Below are positions 44,624-51,954 of a stretch of 64,000 nt of DNA, piece after piece. How positions within the stretch are numbered: the stretch's first letter is position 1; every line of letters begins with the position of its first letter. The DNA comes from Phil1 sp964612925. Lineage in GTDB: Bacteria > Bacillota > Clostridia > Christensenellales > CAG-138. The stretch is taken from positions 14,989 to 78,988 of the forward strand of contig CAZTFU010000008.1 of assembly GCA_964612925.1 (NCBI GenBank), read 5' to 3'. The translations under genes were made by a program, and so were the position numbers. The notes below the pieces were generated by a model. That model was not told the DNA's origin. It made no database searches and worked only from the letters and a program-made list of their open reading frames with translations.

Positions 44624-45130
44624 TTAGGCATTCTTGCCGCAGCAGTTCTTGTACTTTTTGCCGCTGCCGCAGGGACAGGGATCGTTCCTGCGCACGGTGG
44701 TTTCCTTTACAAATACCTTGCTTGCGCGATACTGCTTGGTTATTTCGCGGCGTTTTTCCTCACTGAGTACGCCGTCCCATTCCTTCAGCTCGTAAAGCCA
44801 GCTTGCCTTTGCCTCGTGCATGTTGTAGTACAGCTTTTCAAAGTCTATATCCAGTGTGACCGCGGTATCGCTGTTGAGCGAATCAAGGTCGATTTCGGCT
44901 TTAAGGCTGGTATTTATGCCGTCAATAAAGCCTGCAAACGTGGGCTCATCCATGTTGAATTCGGCCGCAAGCTCGCTCATGGTGCCGCCATATACCTTTT
45001 CGTGGTCGCTGAGCAGTTTTTTGTAGTTTTCGGTTTCCGCAACAAAATAGTCGTTCCAGAATTCTTCCGTTGCTTCCTGAGTGCGCTCGGCCTCGGCCAG
45101 TTCTCTCCACTGTTTGTACAGTTCAGTCAT
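44624..45130 (-). CDS. SEC-C motif protein
   Basis: A 168-residue soluble protein, mostly helical and acidic, ending with the zinc-binding SEC-C motif (RNDPCPCGSGKKYKNCCG, Cys pairs near residues 153-165). The motif occurs at the end of SecA and in many small proteins of unknown role that bind ribosomes or partners. The helical part (about 1-140) is not recognised. It sits between ddl-like and the fusion gene with 40-50 base gaps, so it is cotranscribed. Confidence 0.78.
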   Translation of the reverse strand: MTELYKQWRELAEAERTQEATEEFWNDYFVAETENYKKLLSDHEKVYGGTMSELAAEFNMDEPTFAGFIDGINTSLKAEIDLDSLNSDTAVTLDIDFEKLYYNMHEAKASWLYELKEWDGVLSEEKRREITKQYRASKVFVKETTVRRNDPCPCGSGKKYKNCCGKNA

Positions 45131-45170
45131 CTTTCGTTTATCCTTTCACTTATGCGCTGGTGCGCTTTTC

Positions 45171-46340
45171 TTATTTCTTAACGGTTTTTATGCCGTTTGA
45201 AGCCTTTTCGAGTATTTTCGAATCAAACGCAAATACATTGTCCGCCTTTTCCTTTGCACCCGCAAATGCAAATTCAACAAGCCTATCCACAAGCTTTTTG
45301 AAGCTTATGCCCATGGGCTCAAAAAGATAGAACGCAAATGAGCCGGGTATCGTATTTATTTCGCACACATAGAGCGTGTCGGTCGCGGTATCAAGCATAT
45401 AGTCAACCCTTACCACACCGCGGCAATCGAGCATGGCGAATATTTCCTTCGTCGTCTGCTGTATTTTCTCGGTAAGCTGCTGCGGTATCGGTGCGGGCAG
45501 TTTTCTTGCTTGGCTCTGCATGCCCTTGCCCGCATTTGTTATATACTTTGAATCAAACGTGAGAAATTCCTCCCACGATACGGGCTCCTCACAAAGCGAT
45601 GCAACGCAATCCGCGCCCATGCCAAGGCAGGCGCAGTTGAATTCGCGCGGCTTTTCAAGTCCCTTTTCGATAAGTATGCGCCTGTCATATGCGCAGGCCG
45701 TTTCCATTGCGCGGATAAAGCTTTCCCTGTCGGCGGCACGAGATATGCCTATCGATGAGCCGAGATTTGCGGGCTTCACATACACGGGATAGCCTATCTC
45801 CTCTGCGCTTTCGATTATCGCTTCACGGTTGGCGCGCCATGTGTCGCGGTAGCAATATGTGCCCTCAAGCACGTTCAAGCCCATGCTTTTGAACACGGCC
45901 TTCATAACTATTTTGTCCATGCCCACGGCACTGCCAAGCACACCGCAGCTTGTGTAGGGAATGTTTGCAAGCTCCATAAGGCCCTGCATTGTGCCGTCCT
46001 CACCGTTCATGCCGTGGAATGCAAGTATTGCGCAATCCATAGGAAATGCAAGCTTGCTTTTGGCAAAAATGCCGTTTGAGTTTGCATAAAGTCCGCCCGA
46101 GTTCGGCATCGGCGGAAGGTACACCCGCGTAAGCCCCTTCATATTTTCGTCAAAATGCTTATACGTTTCGATGTGCCTTAGCGGTTCGCCCGTAAACCAT
46201 TCTCCTTTGCGGGAAACGTACACGGGAAAAGCATTATACTTAGCCTTATCCGCATTTTCCATTATTTGCAGACCGGATATTATGGATACGTCATGCTCCG
46301 CGGATCTGCTGCCAAAGAATACGCCTATATTCTGCACCAT
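45171..46340 (-). CDS. D-alanine-D-alanine ligase-like ATP-grasp enzyme
   Basis: ATP-grasp ligase of the Ddl family, 389 residues. Seen are FFGSRSAEHDVSIISG at the N terminus, HGMNGEDGTMQGLMELANIPY, PVYVKPANLGSSIGISRA and the metal-binding EINTIPGS. Canonical Ddl ends this motif with NTMPGFT; here it continues SFAFYLFEPMGISF, which suggests a divergent acceptor site. Function in making the D-Ala-D-Ala (or a related depsipeptide/dipeptide) for the adjacent MurF-like ligase is inferred from gene order. Which dipeptide is made is unknown. Confidence 0.85.
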   Translation of the reverse strand: MVQNIGVFFGSRSAEHDVSIISGLQIMENADKAKYNAFPVYVSRKGEWFTGEPLRHIETYKHFDENMKGLTRVYLPPMPNSGGLYANSNGIFAKSKLAFPMDCAILAFHGMNGEDGTMQGLMELANIPYTSCGVLGSAVGMDKIVMKAVFKSMGLNVLEGTYCYRDTWRANREAIIESAEEIGYPVYVKPANLGSSIGISRAADRESFIRAMETACAYDRRILIEKGLEKPREFNCACLGMGADCVASLCEEPVSWEEFLTFDSKYITNAGKGMQSQARKLPAPIPQQLTEKIQQTTKEIFAMLDCRGVVRVDYMLDTATDTLYVCEINTIPGSFAFYLFEPMGISFKKLVDRLVEFAFAGAKEKADNVFAFDSKILEKASNGIKTVKK

Positions 46341-46370
46341 TGTTCCTCCACATTGTTTTTCTGTCTTATG

Positions 46371-48026
46371 CTATTCATTATAATTATCCGGCAGGTCATT
46401 TTCAAACAGAACAACACTGCCCGCCCCGCCGTATTGCGAAAGCCTTTCCGTGGCCTCGTTAAGGCTTTCGACCCGCACAAGGTTTGCTGTGTCAAAGCCC
46501 GCCTCCAGTATTCCTTCGCATATCGGGTCGGCATGAGTCTTGCCTATTATTATCGCAACGTCCGCGTTTTCCGCTATACAGCGACCGAATTCGCGGTTGA
46601 GTTCCGCTTCCTCCGCTCCGAGTTCCACCATGCCGGGCGTGACAACTATGCGCTTTTGTCCTTCAAAGGAGCCGAGCACTTTCAGCGCCTCCTTTGAGCC
46701 GACGGGGTTTGAATTGAATGCGTCGTCTATCACGGTTACTGCACCCGGAATAAGTTGTAACCTGTGCTCAACGGGTCGAGTTTTGGCTATGCCCGATGCG
46801 ATTTCTTCAAGCGTAAGCCCAAGCTTATACGCAAGTGATGCCGCCGCGGTAAGGTTCAATATGTTGTGCCTGCCAAGCAATTCCGTGGTGCAGCCTATCC
46901 TGCCGCCGTCCCTGCTCACAAGCTCAAAGCTGCTGCCCTTGCCCGATACCCTTATATTTTCCGCCTTCATGTAAAGGTCGTCACCCTCGGTACCGTAAAG
47001 GTAAAGCTCCGCCTTGCCGTGCCGCGCTTCATATATGCCGCGGCAGTTTTCATCATCCCCATTAAGGAAACAACAGCCGCCCTTTTCAAGTCCGTCTATA
47101 AGCTCTGCCTTTGTATCGATTATGTTCTGCTGTGTTTTGAATGTTTCAAGGTGCTGTTTGCCAACGGCCGTGATTATCCCGTAGTGCGGATGAACAAGCC
47201 TGCACAATGTTTTGATATCCCCGACATAGCGCGCACCCATTTCCGCAACAAATACCCTGTATGCATCGCTTAACTGTTCCCTTATTGTGCGGGTAACGCC
47301 CATTGGCGTATTAAAGCTGCTCGGGGTTATAAGCGTTTGATATTTGGTGCCGAGTATTTCGCCAAGGGCATATTTAACGCCCGTTTTGCCGTAGCTTCCC
47401 GTTACGCCTATGCGAATAAGCTCATCATGCTCTTTAAGTATGCGCTTTGCATCGTTAAGGTAGTAAAGCTTTACGCCTTCTTCAACAGGGTACATTATAA
47501 GATAGCACGCAAAAACGAACAGCGGCAGTATAAGCCCCGGCAAATAGCGAACGATAAGCGGCGGCATATACACTATCCATGCAAAGCCGTATTTGTTCCA
47601 AAGTATGGGAGAAAAGAACATTGCGCTGAACAGCACCGCAAGTATGAATTCCGCAACAAGCAGTCGCTTTACTCTGCCCGTATAAACCAGCGGTTTTGCG
47701 TGCGGATGCTTTTCATACGAAAAGTATATAAGAGCAAGCATTGCAATGTACACTATATCCGCAAGGTAAAAGCATATGCGCCCCACAAGCGGATTTGTCC
47801 CGCTTATAAGCACATAGCCCGCCCTGAACGCAAGTGCGGCCACGCCCGCTATAAAGCTCGGCATAAAGTCTGACCCGATGTGCTTTGTAAGCCATTTAAG
47901 GTACATTTTGCCCTGATAGCTTTCAAGCTGCAACATATGCACAAGCGGTACCGATGCGGCAACTACCGCCGCACCCATAAGCACGCTCAATGCATAATCC
48001 ATAATCTTCACAAGAATATCTTCCAT
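46371..48026 (-). CDS. MurF-like Mur ligase fused to an N-terminal membrane domain
   Basis: Mur ligase family enzyme of 551 residues. Residues 1-190 hold about four membrane helices, which normal MurF lacks. The ligase part starts near 200, with the ATP loop GVTGSYGKTG at 207-216, SFNTPMGVTRTI, AEMGARYVGDI and GKQHLETFKTQ. The DDAFNSNPVGSKEAL and VTPGMVELG motifs follow and are characteristic of MurF. It would add a D-Ala-D-Ala-like dipeptide to the nucleotide precursor at the membrane. The ATG at 48026 has AGGAG upstream; the earlier in-frame start is not supported. Neighbours are the alpha/beta hydrolase and the Ddl-like enzyme. Confidence 0.87.
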   Translation of the reverse strand: MEDILVKIMDYALSVLMGAAVVAASVPLVHMLQLESYQGKMYLKWLTKHIGSDFMPSFIAGVAALAFRAGYVLISGTNPLVGRICFYLADIVYIAMLALIYFSYEKHPHAKPLVYTGRVKRLLVAEFILAVLFSAMFFSPILWNKYGFAWIVYMPPLIVRYLPGLILPLFVFACYLIMYPVEEGVKLYYLNDAKRILKEHDELIRIGVTGSYGKTGVKYALGEILGTKYQTLITPSSFNTPMGVTRTIREQLSDAYRVFVAEMGARYVGDIKTLCRLVHPHYGIITAVGKQHLETFKTQQNIIDTKAELIDGLEKGGCCFLNGDDENCRGIYEARHGKAELYLYGTEGDDLYMKAENIRVSGKGSSFELVSRDGGRIGCTTELLGRHNILNLTAAASLAYKLGLTLEEIASGIAKTRPVEHRLQLIPGAVTVIDDAFNSNPVGSKEALKVLGSFEGQKRIVVTPGMVELGAEEAELNREFGRCIAENADVAIIIGKTHADPICEGILEAGFDTANLVRVESLNEATERLSQYGGAGSVVLFENDLPDNYNE

Positions 48027-48040
48027 GGTAAAATAATCTC

Positions 48041-48802
48041 CTATTCTGCCAAATACGCCTTCATGACCGCGCAAAACTGCGGATACTTTTCCGCATATGA
48101 AAAATGACCCGCCCCTTTGAGCACTGCAAGCCCTGCATTGGGTATTTTCTTTTCCATCAATTTTGCATCGGCAAGCGGCGTTGCCTTATCCTGATCGCCC
48201 CATATCAGCAGCGTTTCATTCTTAATGTTTTCAAGTAGCGGCGTAAGATCCTCGTTTACAACATTCACAAATGTCTTACGCATTATATCCGTTTTAAGCG
48301 CACGATAATCCGCACTGCCCGCGTTTTTCTGTTTTTCACTCAGTTTGAACAGCTCATCTATAAAGCCTACCTTCATAAGCCTTTTCCCAAGCTTATATTT
48401 AAGCGTTTTTATGTGGTAAGCAAGGGTACGCTTGGGCTTTATTCCCGCGGCGTCTATCATAATTATTTTGTCAAAAAGCTTATCATCCTCCGCCGCAAGC
48501 ATTATTGTTACCCTACCTCCGAACGAATGGCAGGCTACCGAACATCCCTCTATGCCCTGCGTGGCCATAAATTCGCGCGTGAATTCCGCATAATCGCGCA
48601 CCGTCCATGCGTTTTTAGGCTCCTCGGTGCCGCCAAAGCCCGCAAACGCAAGCGATATTGCCTCATACCCAAGCCCTACGGCGCAGTTCGCCACGGGAGC
48701 CATTGCCTGTATGCTACTGCCCCAGCCGTGCAGTATAAGCAGCGGCTTGCCCTCGCCCCTGCGCTCATATTCGGTTTTAAGTCCCCGTACAGTGCAATAC
48801 AC
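48041..48802 (-). CDS. Alpha/beta-fold hydrolase
   Basis: A 253-residue serine hydrolase. The oxyanion loop is HGWGSS, the nucleophile elbow CHSFGGRV (Ser near residue 92), an acid is likely in IWGDQDKATP and the histidine is in GAGHFSYAEKYP, so the triad looks complete. No signal peptide is present. The start is a GTG with GGAGG ten bases before it. It is sandwiched between the GlmU-like and MurF-like genes, which suggests a role in precursor editing or cell-wall metabolism; the substrate is unknown. Confidence 0.87.
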   Translation of the reverse strand: MYCTVRGLKTEYERRGEGKPLLILHGWGSSIQAMAPVANCAVGLGYEAISLAFAGFGGTEEPKNAWTVRDYAEFTREFMATQGIEGCSVACHSFGGRVTIMLAAEDDKLFDKIIMIDAAGIKPKRTLAYHIKTLKYKLGKRLMKVGFIDELFKLSEKQKNAGSADYRALKTDIMRKTFVNVVNEDLTPLLENIKNETLLIWGDQDKATPLADAKLMEKKIPNAGLAVLKGAGHFSYAEKYPQFCAVMKAYLAE

Positions 48803-48825
48803 TCGGTCAATTCCTCCGTTAAAAT

Positions 48826-49962
48826 CTATTTCTCGCCCTTTTTAAGTGCCCTGTATTTGGAAGCGTAGCCTTCCTTGTTTTCCTGTCGCGCACGGGCAAA
48901 CGCCATTGCATCTGCAGGCACATTTTTGGTTATTGTGGAACCCGCCGCGGTATACGAACCATCCCCAACCGACACGGGAGCCACGAGGTTTGTTTGACAG
49001 CCGAGGAAAACATCATCCCCAACCACGGTGCGGTGCTTGTGTACACCGTCATAGTTTACGAATACACAGCCACAGCCCACGTTGACTCGCGCACCAACAT
49101 CCGCATCGCCTATATAGCTCAGGTGCGGCAGCTTTGTGCCTTCACCTATGGTTGAATTTTTCACCTCTACAAAATCGCCTATCTTACAGCCGTTCGCAAT
49201 TACCGTATTCGGCCTAAGGTTCACATACGGCCCTATCGTAACATTGTCGCCAACAGTAGCTTCGTTTGCATAAACATAGTTCAGCACGCACCCTTCGCCT
49301 ATACTGCTGTTACTTATATTGCAACCCGGCTTGATTTGAGTGTTCGCGCCTATACTTGTTTTGCCGCACAGCGTGTTGTTTGGCCAAATAACCGCGCTCG
49401 CACCTATTTCAACATCGGCTTCTATATACACGGTTTCGCCCTGCATGATGCATACGCCGTTTTCAAAATGATTGTTCCTTATTCGCTTTTGCACCATGGA
49501 TATCGCTTCGCTCAGCGAACGCATATCATTTATGGGCGCGGCGGCATATTCGTCCGCATTGATTATCTCCGCGCCATTTAATGTACCGTTTATTATATCC
49601 TTTGCGCCGAATGCGGACGGGGCCGCGCTCCATGCAAGCAGTCTTTCTTCTCCCCTTGCAAGCCGTGCGCAAGGAGCACCGCTGTTTGCAAGGCGCAATG
49701 CATCATCCGCATAAACAAGCTGATTTACGTTTATCACAACTATCCGCCCGTATTGCCCTATGACCTTCTCCGCCTCATCGCGGGAGATGAATTTCACCTT
49801 ATCCGCGGCGCACTGTGCATCTTGCTCGTTAAAGCCCACGGCGTAGACATCCCCGCCGCAGCTTATCGCGGCGGCAAGTGCCCAGTCAAAAAGGTTCCTT
49901 CCCGCAACGGCACACTGCGGTACATTTTCCGCATTTAATATAAGCGTACATATATCCTTCAT
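48826..49962 (-). CDS. GlmU-like protein with a degenerate uridylyltransferase domain
   Basis: The C-terminal part (about residues 165-378) is a left-handed beta-helix acetyltransferase matching GlmU, including the catalytic His in KLPHLSYIGDADVG (His280) and the VNYDG loop. It should acetylate glucosamine 1-phosphate. The N-terminal 160 residues correspond to the pyrophosphorylase domain but are shortened from the usual ~230 and lack the nucleotide loop LAAGxGTRM; the start reads LILNAENVPQCAVAG instead. The UDP-GlcNAc-forming step is probably lost. The protein is 378 residues against about 455 for GlmU. It starts the long operon. Confidence 0.85.
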   Translation of the reverse strand: MKDICTLILNAENVPQCAVAGRNLFDWALAAAISCGGDVYAVGFNEQDAQCAADKVKFISRDEAEKVIGQYGRIVVINVNQLVYADDALRLANSGAPCARLARGEERLLAWSAAPSAFGAKDIINGTLNGAEIINADEYAAAPINDMRSLSEAISMVQKRIRNNHFENGVCIMQGETVYIEADVEIGASAVIWPNNTLCGKTSIGANTQIKPGCNISNSSIGEGCVLNYVYANEATVGDNVTIGPYVNLRPNTVIANGCKIGDFVEVKNSTIGEGTKLPHLSYIGDADVGARVNVGCGCVFVNYDGVHKHRTVVGDDVFLGCQTNLVAPVSVGDGSYTAAGSTITKNVPADAMAFARARQENKEGYASKYRALKKGEK

Positions 49963-50024
49963 TTTATATACCCCTTGAACCGCAACTCGCCCACCCGCAG
50001 GTCATCGGTTCCCTTTCAGGTTGT

Positions 50025-50054
50025 ATTTTATGTTCCGTTATGCCCATATGTCAA
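50025..50054 (-). promoter_or_regulatory. Promoter candidate for the 13-gene operon
   Basis: TTGACA (50049-50054, minus strand), an 18-base spacer and TAAAAT (50025-50030), about 60 bases before the GlmU-like start. The 255-base interval 49963-50217 otherwise holds only this and the opposing promoter. Confidence 0.5.
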
Positions 50055-50155
50055 GGCAAAGCGATACCTTGCCACGATACAGACATACATATTATACTAT
50101 ACCATCTTATTCCGCCGCTGTACATAACTTGATTCGCCTATAATGTTAATTTTAT

Positions 50156-50184
50156 TTGATTATATTGCAAAAAGCGTATATAAT
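50156..50184 (+). promoter_or_regulatory. Promoter of the VanZ-like gene
   Basis: TTGATT (50156-50161), a 17-base spacer and a perfect TATAAT (50179-50184), 34 bases before the TTG start codon. Confidence 0.7.
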
Positions 50185-50217
50185 GTATTGATGCAATAAT
50201 AAAAAGCGGGGGATAAC

Positions 50218-51588
50218 TTGATCCGTTTTGATATAATCATCAATCTGGTGATGCTTATAAGCTTCGCCGCAATACTGACCGCAAGCTCATATCGGCACGA
50301 GGGTGCCGTGCGTTCGGCATACTGTGTGCTTTTCTCGGTCGGACTCGGCGTGGCATATGCGCTCAAACTCGGCCTTACGCTGCCCGAAAGCAGCATATTC
50401 ATGCCGTTCAACAAGCTGTGTAACATAAGTGAATACGGCAGCACCGGCCTTGCGGAGGATATTTGGGCATACGCAATGCCCTATATTTTTGCGGGCTTCC
50501 TTTTTATGCCCGCACTGCCGCGCTTTAGAATAGGCGGAGCGTTCACGGCGGGCATAATCGCCGCGTTGTGTTCGCGCATATACCATCTGCTCGAGGGCGG
50601 CAGCTTTGTAACGGATGAATATCTGTTCGCCGGTCTTGGCATGGCGGCGGGATGTGCGCTGTATATTCTGTTTGCGTATACACTGCGTCGCAAGATAGAT
50701 TTTAAGGAATTTAAGCTGCCCCTTCCAAAGCATGCAAGCTTTATTTGGTCGCTTATTGCCCTTGTGGGAGTATACTTGGGTATTGCGTTTATGATGATAT
50801 TCGGCTACAGTGAGCCCTACAGTGACATTGTATTTGATGCCAATGCCTATACGCTTCCCGAGGAAATCACCCTTTCGTGCACACTTAGCGATACCGCCGA
50901 TAAGCAACTTCTGTTCGTTCCCTCCGAACAGCCGCTTGAAGAAAGGCTTACGGCCGTTGCGCAAAGCGTAGGCATTTATACCAACGTCTCCTCCTCATCG
51001 GGCTTGCTTGTTGCGGAAGGTGACTTGGGCAAGGTTACTATGACCGAAAGCGGAAGCTGGGTATATGAAAGCTATGTTCCGAGTGAGGGTGACGTTCCTA
51101 CCGCGGACAGTGCGGTGAACGCCGTGTTCAGCTTTTTCTCGACAAGGCAGATATTATCGACCGATATAGACAGTGTTGCGGATATTATTGAAAGAATTGA
51201 TGAAGCAACAGGACTTATAACCGGGTATGACATATACCTTTCCTCCGCGGTGAACGGCCATTCCATTGTCGGTTCCTGCTCGATAGTGGCTTGCGTCCGC
51301 GCAGGCAACAACATAGTGAAGATTCGCCGCTACGACGGTGACATACAAACGGGAGCGCAGCTTAGCTGCATTTCTCAGCAGAAGGCATTTTCATTCGTCA
51401 CCGAGGGTAAATGTGCAAGTACGCTTGCCGCGCCCGCCGTAAGTGCAACCGTAAACAGTTGTGAGCTTGTATATATGCAAAACGGCGAGCAGGGCTTTTA
51501 TCTTCCCGTGTGGAGCTTTAATTGCACCGCAACGCTTGAGGATAATTCAACCCAGCCCTTCAGCATTTACGTTCAGGCAGACAGCTGA
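50218..51588 (+). CDS. VanZ-like membrane protein with an extracytoplasmic C-terminal domain
   Basis: A 456-residue protein. Residues about 1-200 contain five or six membrane helices whose pattern resembles VanZ domains: PFNKL, a Pro-containing helix ending MPALPRF, then a helix followed by DEYLFAGLGMAAG where VanZ has its DD..N..G motif. Residues 205-456 form a soluble outside domain without a recognised motif. Translation starts at TTG, with GGGGGAT upstream. It diverges from the peptidoglycan precursor genes. VanZ proteins can reduce susceptibility to glycopeptides; a role here is only a guess from context. Confidence 0.5.
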   Translation: MIRFDIIINLVMLISFAAILTASSYRHEGAVRSAYCVLFSVGLGVAYALKLGLTLPESSIFMPFNKLCNISEYGSTGLAEDIWAYAMPYIFAGFLFMPALPRFRIGGAFTAGIIAALCSRIYHLLEGGSFVTDEYLFAGLGMAAGCALYILFAYTLRRKIDFKEFKLPLPKHASFIWSLIALVGVYLGIAFMMIFGYSEPYSDIVFDANAYTLPEEITLSCTLSDTADKQLLFVPSEQPLEERLTAVAQSVGIYTNVSSSSGLLVAEGDLGKVTMTESGSWVYESYVPSEGDVPTADSAVNAVFSFFSTRQILSTDIDSVADIIERIDEATGLITGYDIYLSSAVNGHSIVGSCSIVACVRAGNNIVKIRRYDGDIQTGAQLSCISQQKAFSFVTEGKCASTLAAPAVSATVNSCELVYMQNGEQGFYLPVWSFNCTATLEDNSTQPFSIYVQADS

Positions 51589-51609
51589 ATCGATTAGCCA
51601 ATAATAAGC

Positions 51610-51646
51610 AGCCGCAGTATCTTTCTCGATCTGCGGCTTTTGTTTT
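51610..51646 (+). terminator. Terminator of the VanZ-like gene
   Basis: AGCCGCAG (51610-51617) pairs with CTGCGGCT (51631-51638), followed by TTTGTTTT. Confidence 0.75.
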
Positions 51647-51657
51647 GGTATATGTTA

Positions 51658-51954
51658 TTACTTAATGTCTTTGCTGTAGGCGGCTTCCTCCACATCCCGA
51701 GGAAAAACAACACTATCGTCCAATATTGCGCGACAAACGTATGCAAGATCGGCAACGCTCAACCTTCCGTCCGCATCAACATCCATTGCAAGCATCTGCG
51801 CCGCCGTAGCCTTGTTCGAAACAATGGTCTTGCAAAGCAATATCGCATCCTTTATTCCAAGGGCGGTATTATCCGCTTCACCGTTTGCCGCCATGGCCGC
51901 GCCGCACAGCAACAGCATGGTCACTGCAAGCAGCAGTAGAGCAATTCTCTTCAT
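51658..51954 (-). CDS. Small secreted dockerin-like protein
   Basis: A 98-residue protein with a signal peptide (KRIALLLLAVTMLLLCGAAMA) and a mature part made of little else than a dockerin-like module. One good calcium loop is DVDADGRLSVAD; the first repeat is degenerate (GIKDAILLCKTIV keeps the helix but not the calcium ligands). Residues at the recognition positions are Val-Ala. The start codon overlaps the stop of the transglutaminase-dockerin gene (TGATG), so it is coupled to it. It may act as a competitor, cap or mini-ligand for a cohesin. Confidence 0.7.
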   Translation of the reverse strand: MKRIALLLLAVTMLLLCGAAMAANGEADNTALGIKDAILLCKTIVSNKATAAQMLAMDVDADGRLSVADLAYVCRAILDDSVVFPRDVEEAAYSKDIK

